Shown piece after piece: positions 9,784 through 24,200 of a stretch of 64,000 bases of DNA; the stretch's first letter is position 1; every line of letters starts with the position of its first letter. Made by a program: the position numbers and the translations under genes. The stretch comes from Auanema rhodensis. Taxonomy: Eukaryota; Nematoda; Chromadorea; Rhabditida; Rhabditidae. The stretch is taken from contig OZ059900.1 of NCBI GenBank assembly GCA_964057225.1, positions 2,118,501 to 2,182,500 of the forward strand, read 5' to 3'. The notes under the pieces are model-generated. The model made no database searches. It worked only from the letters and a program-made list of their open reading frames with translations, and was not told where the DNA came from.

Positions 9784-12700
9784 GCATTACTACACTAAGT
9801 ATGGTCGTTTTTATGCCTTTAACACCATATACTCACCGATTTTTGGTACAAAATCTGTGATACTCGTAAATTTTGATCATATTCGGTGAGATTCGAGGAT
9901 CGAACACACAATACACGAAATAAGTTTATTTTGACGAGTTTGCACTGATATTTATTCATTTTGATCAAAAAAGGTCGAAAATAGAAAGAATTTTTGAAAT
10001 TTCCGAGTTTTGAGTCTAATTTGGCTAAATCGCTCATATACATGATCAGAAGCATAGTTTTATTGTCTATGACAACAAAAGTCATCAATTAAACGCTAGT
10101 GATGTTTAAATACTGATTTTCGCTCAAATAGCATTACTACACTAAGTATGGTCGTTTTTATGCCTTTAACACCATATACTCACCGATTTTTGGTACACAA
10201 TCTGTAATACTCGTAAATTTTGATCATATTCGTTAAGATTTGAGAATCGAACATACAATACACAAAATCAGTCTATTTTTATGAGCTTGCACTGATATTT
10301 ATTCATTTTGATCAAAAAAGGTCGAAAATAGAAAGAATTTTTGAAATTTCCGAGTTTTGAGTCTAATTTGGCTAAATCGCTCATATATATGATCAAAAGC
10401 ATAGTTTTACTGTCTATGATAACAAAAGTCTTCAAATATACACTAATAATGTGTAAATCACTGAATTTCACTCAAATGCATTACTACACTAAGTATGGTC
10501 GTTTTTATGCCTTTAACACCATATACTCACCGATTTTTGGTACAAAATGTGTAATACTTGTAAATTTTGATCATATTCGTTAAGATTCGAGAATCAAACA
10601 CACAATACACGAAATAAGTTTATTTTTACGAGTTTGCACTGATATTTATTCATTTTGATCAAAAAAGGTCGAAAATAGAAAGAATTTTTGAAATTTCCGA
10701 GTTTTGAGTCTAATTTGGCTAAATCGCTCATATACATGATCAGAAGCATAGTTTTATTGTCTATGACAACAAAAGTCATCAATTAAACGCTAGTGATGTT
10801 TAAATACTGATTTTCGCTCAAATAGCATTACTACACTAAGTATGGTCGTTTTTATGCCTTTAACACCATATACTCACCGATTTTTGGTATAAAATCTGTA
10901 ATACTCGTAAATTTTGATCATATTCGGTGAGATTCGAGAATCAAACACACAATACACGAAATAAGTTTATTTTTACGAGTTTGCACTGATATTTATTCAT
11001 TTTGATCAAAAAAGGTCGAAAATAGAAAGAATTTTTGAAATTTCCGAGTTTTGAGTCTAATTTGGCTAAATCGCTCATATATATGATCAAAAGCATAGTT
11101 TTATTGTCTATGACAACAAAAGTCATCAATTAAACGCTAGTGATGTTTAAATACTGAATTTCGCTCAAATAGCATTACTACACTAAGTATGGTCGTTTTT
11201 ATGCCTTTAACACCATATACTCACCGATTTTTGGTACAAAATCTGTAATACTCGTAAATTTTGATCATATTCGGTGAGATTCGAGAATCAAACACACAAT
11301 ACACGAAAGAAGTTTATTTTTACGAGTTTGCACTGATATTTATTCATTTTGATCAAAAAAGGTCGAAAATAGAAAGAATTTTTGAAATTTACGAGTTTTG
11401 AATCTAATTTGGCTAAATCGCTCATATATATGATCAAAAGCATAGTTTTACTGTCTATGATAACAAAAGTCTTCAAATATACACTAATAATGATTAAATC
11501 ACTGAATTTCACTCAAATAGCATTACTACACTAAGTATGGTCGTTTTTATGCCTTTAACACCATATACTCACCGATTTTTGGTACAAAATCTGTGATACT
11601 CGTAAATTTTGATCATATTCGGTGAGATTCGAGAATCAAACACACAATACACGAAATAAGTTTATTTTTACGAGTTTGCACTGATATTTATTCATTTTGA
11701 TCAAAAAAGGTCGAAAATAGAAAGAATTTTTGAAATTTCCGAGTTTTGAGTCTAATTTGGCTAAATCGCTCATATACATGATCAGAAGCATAGTTTTATT
11801 GTCTATGACAACAAAAGTCATCAATTAAACGCTAGTGATGTTTAAATACTGATTTTCGCTCAAATAGCATTACTACACTAAGTATGGTCGTTTTTATGCC
11901 TTTAACACCATATACTCACCGATTTTTGGTACAAAATCTGTAATACTCGTAAATTTTGATCATATTCGTTAAGATTTGAAAATCAAACACACAATAAACA
12001 AAATCAGTCTATTTTTATGAGTTTGCACTGATATATATTCATTTTGATCAAAAAAGGTCGAAAATAGAAAGAATTTTCGAATTTTCCGAGTTTTGAGTCT
12101 AATTTGGCTAAATCGCTCATATATATGATCAGAAGCATAGTTTTATTGTATATGACAACAAAAGTCATTAGTTAAACACTAATGATGTTTAAATCACTAA
12201 ATTTCGCTCAAATAGCATTACTACACTAAGTATGGTCGTTTTTATGCCTTTAACACCATATACTCACCGATTTTTGGTACAAAATCTGTGATACTCGTAA
12301 ATTTTGATCATATTCGGTGAGATTCGAGAATCAAACACACAATACACGAAATAAGTCTATTTTTATGAGTTTGCACTGATATTTATTCATTTTGATCAAA
12401 AAAGGTCGAAAATAGAAAGAATTTTTGAATTTTCCGAGTTTTGAGTCCAATTGGGCTAAATCGCTCATATATATGATCAAAAGCATAGTTTTACTGTCTA
12501 TGATAACAAAAGTCTTCAAATATACACTAATAATGATTTAATCACTGAATTTCACTCAAATAGCAATACTACACTAAGTATGGTCGTTTTTATGCCTTTA
12601 ACACCATATACTCACCGATTTTTGGTACAAAATCTGTGATACTCGTAAATTTTGATCATATTCGGTGAGATTCGAGAATCAAACACACAATACACGAAAT

Positions 12701-12841
12701 AAGTTTATTTTTACGAGTTTGCACTGATATTTATTCATTTTGATCAAAAAAGGTCGAAAATAGAAAGAATTTTTGAAATTTCCGAGTTTTGAGTCTAATT
12801 TGGCTAAATCGCTCATATATATGATCAAAAGCATAGTTTTA
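9224..12841 (+). repeat. Ten-monomer block nearly identical to 45694-49311
   Basis: The two blocks align at a constant offset of 36470 bp. Private differences include C versus T at 9486/45956, AAAATGTGTAATAC near 10549 versus AAAATCTGTAATAC, GGTATAAAATC near 10888 versus GGTACAAAATC, and ACGAAAGAAG near 11306 versus ACGAAATAAG. The match ends at about 12841, where one copy continues with a form-1 tail and the other with a form-2 tail. Confidence 0.75.
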
Positions 12842-12901
12842 TTGTCTATGACAACAAAAGTCATCAATTAAACGCTAGTGATGTTTAAATACTGAATTTC
12901 G

Positions 12902-13943
12902 CTCAAATAGCATTACTACACTAAGTATGGTCGTTTTTATGCCTTTAACACCATATACTCACCGCTTTTTGGTACAAAATCTGTAATACTCGTAAATTTT
13001 GATCATATTCGTTAAGATTTGAGAATCAAACATACAATACACAAAATCAGTCTATTTTTATGAGCTTGCACTGATATATATTCATTTTGATCAAAAAAGG
13101 TCGAAAATAGAAAGAATTTTTGAAATTTACGAGTTTTGAATCTAATTTGGCTAAATCGCTCATATATATGATCAAAAGCATAGTTTTACTGTCTATGATA
13201 ACAAAAGTCTTCAAATATACACTAATAATGATTAAATCACTGAATTTCACTCAAATAGCATTACTACACTAAGTATGGTCGTTTTTATGCCTTTAACACC
13301 ATATACTCACCGATTTTTGGTACAAAATCTGTGATACTCGTAAATTTTGATCATATTCGGTGAGATTCGAGAATCAAACACACAATACACGAAATAAGTT
13401 TATTTTTACGAGTTTGCACTGATATTTATTCATTTTGATCAAAAAAGGTCGAAAATAGAAAGAATTTTTGAAATTTCCGAGTTTTGAGTCTAATTTGGCT
13501 AAATCGCTCATATACATGATCAGAAGCATAGTTTTATTGTCTATGACAACAAAAGTCATCAATTAAACGCTAGTGATGTTTAAATACTGATTTTCGCTCA
13601 AATAGCATTACTACACTAAGTATGGTCGTTTTTATGCCTTTAACACCATATACTCACCGATTTTTGGTACAAAATCTGTGATACTCGTAAATTTTGATCA
13701 TATTCGGTGAGATTCGAGAATCAAACACACAATACACGAAATAAGTCTATTTTTATGAGTTTGCACTGATATTTATTCATTTTGATCAAAAAAGGTCGAA
13801 AATAGAAAGAATTTTTGAATTTTCCGAGTTTTGAGTCCAATTGGGCTAAATCGCTCATATATATGATCAAAAGCATAGTTTTATTGTCTATGACAACAAA
13901 AGTCATCAATTAAACGCTAGTGATGTTTAAATACTGAATTTCG
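12902..13943 (+). repeat. Three-monomer (1042-bp) partial HOR leading into the 5-mer array
   Basis: The three monomers here (call them A, B, C) match the first three monomers of the following 5-mer unit at an offset of 1042 bp. A carries TTTACGAGTTTTGAATC, B carries CATATACATGATCAG, and C carries GTCCAATTGGG with a form-1 tail. A private base, CACCGCTTTTT near 12964, distinguishes this copy. The sequence looks like a 5-mer unit lacking its last two monomers, D and E. Confidence 0.75.
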
Positions 13944-16900
13944 CTCAAATAGCATTACTACACTAAGTATGGTCGTTTTTATGCCTTTAACACCATATAC
14001 TCACCGATTTTTGGTACAAAATCTGTAATACTCGTAAATTTTGATCATATTCGTTAAGATTTGAGAATCAAACATACAATACACAAAATCAGTCTATTTT
14101 TATGAGCTTGCACTGATATATATTCATTTTGATCAAAAAAGGTCGAAAATAGAAAGAATTTTTGAAATTTACGAGTTTTGAATCTAATTTGGCTAAATCG
14201 CTCATATATATGATCAAAAGCATAGTTTTACTGTCTATGATAACAAAAGTCTTCAAATATACACTAATAATGATTAAATCACTGAATTTCACTCAAATAG
14301 CATTACTACACTAAGTATGGTCGTTTTTATGCCTTTAACACCATATACTCACCGATTTTTGGTACAAAATCTGTGATACTCGTAAATTTTGATCATATTC
14401 GGTGAGATTCGAGAATCAAACACACAATACACGAAATAAGTTTATTTTTACGAGTTTGCACTGATATTTATTCATTTTGATCAAAAAAGGTCGAAAATAG
14501 AAAGAATTTTTGAAATTTCCGAGTTTTGAGTCTAATTTGGCTAAATCGCTCATATACATGATCAGAAGCATAGTTTTATTGTCTATGACAACAAAAGTCA
14601 TCAATTAAACGCTAGTGATGTTTAAATACTGATTTTCGCTCAAATAGCATTACTACACTAAGTATGGTCGTTTTTATGCCTTTAACACCATATACTCACC
14701 GATTTTTGGTACAAAATCTGTGATACTCGTAAATTTTGATCATATTCGGTGAGATTCGAGAATCAAACACACAATACACGAAATAAGTCTATTTTTATGA
14801 GTTTGCACTGATATTTATTCATTTTGATCAAAAAAGGTCGAAAATAGAAAGAATTTTTGAATTTTCCGAGTTTTGAGTCCAATTGGGCTAAATCGCTCAT
14901 ATATATGATCAAAAGCATAGTTTTATTGTCTATGACAACAAAAGTCATCAATTAAACGCTAGTGATGTTTAAATACTGAATTTCGCTCAAATAGCATTAC
15001 TACACTAAGTATGGTCGTTTTTATGCCTTTAACACCATATACTCACCGATTTTTGGTACAAAATCTGTGATACTCGTAAATTTTGATCATATTCGGTGAG
15101 ATTCGAGGATCGAACACACAATACACGAAATAAGTTTATTTTGACGAGTTTGCACTGATATTTATTCATTTTGATCAAAAAAGGTCGAAAATAGAAAGAA
15201 TTTTTGAAATTTCCGAGTTTTGAGTCTAATTTGGCTAAATCGCTCATATATATGATCAAAAGCATAGTTTTACTGTCTATGATAACAAAAGTCTTCAAAT
15301 ATACACTAATAATGATTTAATCACTGAATTTCACTCAAATAGCATTACTACACTAAGTATGGTCGTTTTTATGCCTTTAACACCATATACTCACCGATTT
15401 TTGGTACAAAATCTGTGATACTCGTAAATTCTGATCATATTTGGTGAGATTCGAGAATCAAACACACAATACACGAAATAAGTTTATTTTTACGAGTTTG
15501 CACTGATATTTATTCATTTTGATCAAAAAAGGTCGAAAATAGAAAGAATTTTTGAAATTTCCGAGTTTTGAGTCTAATTTGGCTAAATCGCTCATATATA
15601 TGATCAAAAGCATAGTTTTACTGTCTATGATAACAAAAGTCTTCAAATATACACTAATAATGTGTAAATCACTGAATTTCACTCAAATAGCATTACTACA
15701 CTAAGTATGGTCGTTTTTATGCCTTTAACACCATATACTCACCGATTTTTGGTACAAAATCTGTAATACTCGTAAATTTTGATCATATTCGTTAAGATTT
15801 GAGAATCAAACATACAATACACAAAATCAGTCTATTTTTATGAGCTTGCACTGATATATATTCATTTTGATCAAAAAAGGTCGAAAATAGAAAGAATTTT
15901 TGAAATTTACGAGTTTTGAATCTAATTTGGCTAAATCGCTCATATATATGATCAAAAGCATAGTTTTACTGTCTATGATAACAAAAGTCTTCAAATATAC
16001 ACTAATAATGATTAAATCACTGAATTTCACTCAAATAGCATTACTACACTAAGTATGGTCGTTTTTATGCCTTTAACACCATATACTCACCGATTTTTGG
16101 TACAAAATCTGTGATACTCGTAAATTTTGATCATATTCGGTGAGATTCGAGAATCAAACACACAATACACGAAATAAGTTTATTTTTACGAGTTTGCACT
16201 GATATTTATTCATTTTGATCAAAAAAGGTCGAAAATAGAAAGAATTTTTGAAATTTCCGAGTTTTGAGTCTAATTTGGCTAAATCGCTCATATACATGAT
16301 CAGAAGCATAGTTTTATTGTCTATGACAACAAAAGTCATCAATTAAACGCTAGTGATGTTTAAATACTGATTTTCGCTCAAATAGCATTACTACACTAAG
16401 TATGGTCGTTTTTATGCCTTTAACACCATATACTCACCGATTTTTGGTACAAAATCTGTGATACTCGTAAATTTTGATCATATTCGGTGAGATTCGAGAA
16501 TCAAACACACAATACACGAAATAAGTCTATTTTTATGAGTTTGCACTGATATTTATTCATTTTGATCAAAAAAGGTCGAAAATAGAAAGAATTTTTGAAT
16601 TTTCCGAGTTTTGAGTCCAATTGGGCTAAATCGCTCATATATATGATCAAAAGCATAGTTTTATTGTCTATGACAACAAAAGTCATCAATTAAACGCTAG
16701 TGATGTTTAAATACTGAATTTCGCTCAAATAGCATTACTACACTAAGTATGGTCGTTTTTATGCCTTTAACACCATATACTCACCGATTTTTGGTACAAA
16801 ATCTGTGATACTCGTAAATTTTGATCATATTCGGTGAGATTCGAGGATCGAACACACAATACACGAAATAAGTTTATTTTGACGAGTTTGCACTGATATT

Positions 16901-19236
16901 TATTCATTTTGATCAAAAAAGGTCGAAAATAGAAAGAATTTTTGAAATTTCCGAGTTTTGAGTCTAATTTGGCTAAATCGCTCATATATATGATCAAAAG
17001 CATAGTTTTACTGTCTATGATAACAAAAGTCTTCAAATATACACTAATAATGATTTAATCACTGAATTTCACTCAAATAGCATTACTACACTAAGTATGG
17101 TCGTTTTTATGCCTTTAACACCATATACTCACCGATTTTTGGTACAAAATCTGTGATACTCGTAAATTCTGATCATATTTGGTGAGATTCGAGAATCAAA
17201 CACACAATACACGAAATAAATTTATTTTTACGAGTTTGCACTGATATTTATTCATTTTGATCAAAAAAGGTCGAAAATAGAAAGAATTTTTGAAATTTCC
17301 GAGTTTTGAGTCTAATTTGGCTAAATCGCTCATATATATGATCAAAAGCATAGTTTTACTGTCTATGATAACAAAAGTCTTCAAATATACACTAATAATG
17401 TGTAAATCACTGAATTTCACTCAAATAGCATTACTACACTAAGTATGGTCGTTTTTATGCCTTTAACACCATATACTCACCGATTTTTGGTACAAAATCT
17501 GTAATACTCGTAAATTTTGATCATATTCGTTAAGATTTGAGAATCAAACATACAATACACAAAATCAGTCTATTTTTATGAGCTTGCACTGATATATATT
17601 CATTTTGATCAAAAAAGGTCGAAAATAGAAAGAATTTTTGAAATTTACGAGTTTTGAATCTAATTTGGCTAAATCGCTCATATATATGATCAAAAGCATA
17701 GTTTTACTGTCTATGATAACAAAAGTCTTCAAATATACACTAATAATGATTAAATCACTGAATTTCACTCAAATAGCATTACTACACTAAGTATGGTCGT
17801 TTTTATGCCTTTAACACCATATACTCACCGATTTTTGGTACAAAATCTGTGATACTCGTAAATTTTGATCATATTCGGTGAGATTCGAGAATCAAACACA
17901 CAATACACGAAATAAGTTTATTTTTACGAGTTTGCACTGATATTTATTCATTTTGATCAAAAAAGGTCGAAAATAGAAAGAATTTTTGAAATTTCCGAGT
18001 TTTGAGTCTAATTTGGCTAAATCGCTCATATACATGATCAGAAGCATAGTTTTATTGTCTATGACAACAAAAGTCATCAATTAAACGCTAGTGATGTTTA
18101 AATACTGATTTTCGCTCAAATAGCATTACTACACTAAGTATGGTCGTTTTTATGCCTTTAACACCATATACTCACCGATTTTTGGTACAAAATCTGTGAT
18201 ACTCGTAAATTTTGATCATATTCGGTGAGATTCGAGAATCAAACACACAATACACGAAATAAGTCTATTTTTATGAGTTTGCACTGATATTTATTCATTT
18301 TGATCAAAAAAGGTCGAAAATAGAAAGAATTTTTGAATTTTCCGAGTTTTGAGTCCAATTGGGCTAAATCGCTCATATATATGATCAAAAGCATAGTTTT
18401 ATTGTCTATGACAACAAAAGTCATCAATTAAACGCTAGTGATGTTTAAATACTGAATTTCGCTCAAATAGCATTACTACACTAAGTATGGTCGTTTTTAT
18501 GCCTTTAACACCATATACTCACCGATTTTTGGTACAAAATCTGTGATACTCGTAAATTTTGATCATATTCGGTGAGATTCGAGGATCGAACACACAATAC
18601 ACGAAATAAGTTTATTTTGACGAGTTTGCACTGATATTTATTCATTTTGATCAAAAAAGGTCGAAAATAGAAAGAATTTTTGAAATTTCCGAGTTTTGAG
18701 TCTAATTTGGCTAAATCGCTCATATATATGATCAAAAGCATAGTTTTACTGTCTATGATAACAAAAGTCTTCAAATATACACTAATAATGATTTAATCAC
18801 TGAATTTCACTCAAATAGCATTACTACACTAAGTATGGTCGTTTTTATGCCTTTAACACCATATACTCACCGATTTTTGGTACAAAATCTGTGATACTCG
18901 TAAATTCTGATCATATTTGGTGAGATTCGAGAATCAAACACACAATACACGAAATAAATTTATTTTTACGAGTTTGCACTGATATTTATTCATTTTGATC
19001 AAAAAAGGTCGAAAATAGAAAGAATTTTTGAAATTTCCGAGTTTTGAGTCTAATTTGGCTAAATCGCTCATATATATGATCAAAAGCATAGTTTTACTGT
19101 CTATGATAACAAAAGTCTTCAAATATACACTAATAATGTGTAAATCACTGAATTTCACTCAAATAGCATTACTACACTAAGTATGGTCGTTTTTATGCCT
19201 TTAACACCATATACTCACCGATTTTTGGTACAAAAT
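13944..19236 (+). repeat. Higher-order repeat: 1738-bp five-monomer unit, three copies
   Basis: The unit ABCDE occurs at about 13944-15681, 15682-17419 and 17420-19157, and the match runs to 19236. Every marker I followed recurs exactly 1738 bp apart. D has ATTCGAGGATCGAAC with TTGACGAG; E has AAATTCTGATC with ATATTTGGTGAG. One base separates the copies: G at 15482 but A at 17220 and 18958. Copies 2 and 3 are therefore closest relatives. The left edge at 13944 is where the C tail and the E tail become identical, at CTCAAATAGC. Confidence 0.9.
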
Positions 19237-21222
19237 CTGTGATACTCGTAAATTTTGATCATATTCGGTGAGATTCGAGAATCAAACACACAATACACGA
19301 AATAAGTTTATTTTTACGAGTTTGCACTGATATTTATTCATTTTGATCAAAAAAGGTCGAAAATAGAAAGAATTTTTGAAATTTCCCAGTTTTGAGTCCA
19401 ATTGGGCTAAATCGCTCATATATATGATCAAAAGCATAGTTTTACTGTCTATGATAACAAAAGTCTTCAAATATACACTAATAATGATTTAATCACTGAA
19501 TTTCACTCAAATAGCAATACTACACTAAGTATGGTCGTTTTTATGCCTTTAACACCATATACTCACCGATTTTTGGTACAAAATCTGTGATACTCGTAAA
19601 TTCTGATCATATTCGGTGAGATTCGAGAATCAAACACACAATACACGAAATAAGTTTATTTTTACGAGTTTGCACTGATATTTATTCATTTTGATCAAAA
19701 AAGGTCGAAAATAGAAAGAATTTTTGAAATTTCCGAGTTTTGAGTCTAATTTGGCTAAATCGCTCATATATATGATCAAAAGCATAGTTTTACTGTCTAT
19801 GATAACAAAAGTCTTCAAATATACACTAATAATGTGTAAATCACTGAATTTCACTCAAATAGCATTACTACACTAAGTATGGTCGTTTTTATGCCTTTAA
19901 CACCATATACTCACCGATTTTTGGTACAAAATCTGTGATACTCGTAAATTTTGATCATATTCGTTAAGATTCGAAAATCAAACACACAATACACGAAATA
20001 AGTTTATTTTTACAAGTTTGCACTGATATTTATTCATTTTGATCAAAAAAGGTCGAAAATAGAAAGAATTTTTGAAATTTCCGAGTTTTGAGTCTAATTT
20101 GGCTAAATCGCTCATATATATGATCAAAAGCATAGTTTTATTGTCTATGACAACAAAAGTCATCAATTAAACGCTAGTGATGTTTAAATACTGAATTTCG
20201 CTCAAATAGCATTACTACACTAAGTATGGTCGTTTTTATGCCTTTAACACCATATACTCACCGATTTTTGGTACAAAATCTGTAATACTCGTAAATTTTG
20301 ATCATATTCGGTGAGATTCGAGAATCAAACACACAATACACGAAATAAGTTTATTTTGACGAGTTTGCACTGATATTTATTCATTTTGATCAAAAAAGGT
20401 CGAAAATAGAAAGAATTTTTGAATTTTCCGAGTTTTGAGTCCAATTGGGCTAAATCGCTCATATATATGATCAAAAGCATAGTTTTACTGTCTATGATAA
20501 CAAAAGTCTTCAAATATACACTAATGATGTGTAAATCACTGAATTTCACTCAAATAGCTTTACTACACTAAGTATGGTCGTTTTTATGCCTTTAACACCA
20601 TATACTCACCGATTTTTGGTACAAAATCTGTAATACTCGTAAATTTTGATCATATTCGTTAAGATTTGAGAATCAAACATACAATACACAAAATCAGTCT
20701 ATTTTTATGAGCTTGCACTGATATATATTCATTTTGATCAAAAAAGGTCGAAAATAGAAAGAATTTTTGAAATTTCCGAGTTTTGAGTCTAATTTGGCTA
20801 AATCTCTCATATATATGATCAAAAGCATAGTTTTACTGTCTATGATAACAAAAGTCTTCAAATATACACTAATAATGTGTAAATCACTGAATTTCACTCA
20901 AATAGCTTTACTACACTAACTATGGTCGTTTTTATGCCTTTAACACCATATACTCAACGATTTTTGGTACAAAATCTGTAATACTCGTAAATTTTGATCA
21001 TATTCGTTAAGATTTGAGAATCAAACATACAATACACAAAATCAGTCTATTTTTATGAGCTTGCACTGATATATATTCATTTTGATCAAAAAAGGTCGAA
21101 AATAGAAAGAATTTTTGAAATTTCCGAGTTTTGAGTCTAATTTGGCTAAATCGCTCATATATATGATCAGAAGCATAGTTTTATTGTCTATGACAACAAA
21201 AATCATCAATTAAACGCTAGTG
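19237..21222 (+). repeat. Transition zone of recombinant monomers
   Basis: About 19.24-19.90 kb resembles 0.47-1.13 kb (offset 18766). About 20.25-21.21 kb resembles 4.61-5.57 kb (offset 15637). The monomer between them, near 19.9-20.2 kb, has a left part with TTCGTTAAGATTCGAAAATC and TTACAAG but ends in a form-1 tail, a hybrid of two subtypes. A private TTTCCCAG replaces TTTCCGAG near 19385. No unique sequence is present. Confidence 0.65.
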
Positions 21223-24200
21223 ATGTTTAAATACTGATTTTCGCTCAAATAGCATTACTACACTAAGTATGGTCGTTTTTATGCCTTTAACACCATATAC
21301 TCACCGATTTTTGGTACAAAATCTGTGATACTCGTAAATTTTGATCATATTCGGTGAGATTCGAGGATCGAACACACAATACACGAAATAAGTTTATTTT
21401 GACGAGTTTGCACTGATATTTATTCATTTTGATCAAAAAAGGTCGAAAATAGAAAGAATTTTTGAAATTTCCGAGTTTTGAGTCTAATTTGGCTAAATCG
21501 CTCATATATATGATCAAAAGCATAGTTTTACTGTCTATGATAACAAAAGTCTTCAAATATACACTAATAATGATTTAATCACTGAATTTCACTCAAATAG
21601 CATTACTACACTAAGTATGGTCGTTTTTATGCCTTTAACACCATATACTCACCGATTTTTGGTACAAAATCTGTGATACTCGTAAATTCTGATCATATTT
21701 GGTGAGATTCGAGAATCAAACACACAATACACGAAATAAGTTTATTTTTACGAGTTTGCACTGATATTTATTCATTTTGATCAAAAAAGGTCGAAAATAG
21801 AAAGAATTTTTGAAATTTCCGAGTTTTGAGTCTAATTTGGCTAAATCGCTCATATATATGATCAAAAGCATAGTTTTACTGTCTATGATAACAAAAGTCT
21901 TCAAATATACACTAATAATGTGTAAATCACTGAATTTCACTCAAATAGCATTACTACACTAAGTATGGTCGTTTTTATGCCTTTAACACCATATACTCAC
22001 CGATTTTTGGTACAAAATCTGTGATACTCGTAAATTTTGATCATATTCGGTGAGATTCGAGAATCAAACACACAATACACGAAATAAGTTTATTTTTACG
22101 AGTTTGCACTGATATTTATTCATTTTGATCAAAAAAGGTCGAAAATAGAAAGAATTTTTGAAATTTCCGAGTTTTGAGTCTAATTTGGCTAAATCGCTCA
22201 TATATATGATCAAAAGCATAGTTTTATTGTCTATGACAACAAAAGTCATCAATTAAACGCTAGTGATGTTTAAATACTGAATTTCGCTCAAATAGCATTA
22301 CTACACTAAGTATGGTCGTTTTCATGCCTTTAACACCATATACTCACCGATTTTTGGTACAAAATCTGTAATACTCGTAAATTTTGATCATATTCGTTAA
22401 GATTTGAGAATCAAACATACAATACACAAAATCAGTCTATTTTTATGAGCTTGCACTGATATATATTCATTTTGATCAAAAAAGGTCGAAAATAGAAAGA
22501 ATTTTTGAAATTTACGAGTTTTGAGTCTAATTTGGCTAAATCGCTCATATATATGATCAGAAGCATAGTTTTATTGTCTATGACAACGAAAGTCATTAAT
22601 TAAACACTAATGATGTTTAAATCACTAAATTTCGCTCAAATAGCATTACTACACTAAGTATGGTCGTTTTTATGCCTTTAACACCATATACTCACCGATT
22701 TTTGGTACAAAATCTGTGATACTCGTAAATTTTGATCATATTCGTTAAGATTCGAAAATCAAACACACAATACACGAAATAAGTTTATTTTTACAAGTTT
22801 GCACTGATATTTATTCATTTTGATCAAAAAAGGTCGAAAATAGAAAGAATTTTTGAAATTTCCGAGTTTTGAGTCTAATTTGGCTAAATCGCTCATATAT
22901 ATGATCAAAAGCATAGTTTTACTGTCTATGATAACAAAAGTCTTCAAATATACACTAATAATGATTAAATCACTGAATTTCACTCAAATAGCATTACTAC
23001 ACTAAGTATGGTCGTTTTTATGCCTTTAACACCATATACTCACCGATTTTTGGTACAAAATCTGTAATACTCGTAAATTTTGATCATATTCGGTGAGATT
23101 CGAGAATCAAACACACAATACACGAAATAAGTTTATTTTGACGAGTTTGCACTGATATTTATTCATTTTGATCAAAAAAGGTCGAAAATAGAAAGAATTT
23201 TTGAATTTTCCGAGTTTTGAGTCCAATTGGGCTAAATCGCTCATATATATGATCAAAAGCATAGTTTTACTGTCTATGATAACAAAAGTCTTCAAATATA
23301 CACTAATGATGTGTAAATCACTGAATTTCACTCAAATAGCTTTACTACACTAAGTATGGTCGTTTTTATGCCTTTAACACCATATACTCACCGATTTTTG
23401 GTACAAAATCTGTAATACTCGTAAATTTTGATCATATTCGTTAAGATTTGAGAATCAAACATACAATACACAAAATCAGTCTATTTTTATGAGCTTGCAC
23501 TGATATATATTCATTTTGATCAAAAAAGGTCGAAAATAGAAAGAATTTTTGAAATTTCCGAGTTTTGAGTCTAATTTGGCTAAATCTCTCATATATATGA
23601 TCAAAAGCATAGTTTTACTGTCTATGATAACAAAAGTCTTCAAATATACACTAATAATGTGTAAATCACTGAATTTCACTCAAATAGCTTTACTACACTA
23701 ACTATGGTCGTTTTTATGCCTTTAACACCATATACTCAACGATTTTTGGTACAAAATCTGTAATACTCGTAAATTTTGATCATATTCGTTAAGATTTGAG
23801 AATCAAACATACAATACACAAAATCAGTCTATTTTTATGAGCTTGCACTGATATATATTCATTTTGATCAAAAAAGGTCGAAAATAGAAAGAATTTTTGA
23901 AATTTCCGAGTTTTGAGTCTAATTTGGCTAAATCGCTCATATATATGATCAGAAGCATAGTTTTATTGTCTATGACAACAAAAATCATCAATTAAACGCT
24001 AGTGATGTTTAAATACTGATTTTCGCTCAAATAGCATTACTACACTAAGTATGGTCGTTTTTATGCCTTTAACACCATATACTCACCGATTTTTGGTACA
24101 AAATCTGTAATACTCGTAAAATTTGATCATATTTGTTAAGATTTGAGAATCAAACACACAATACACAAAATCAGTCTATTTTTATGAGTTTACACTGATA

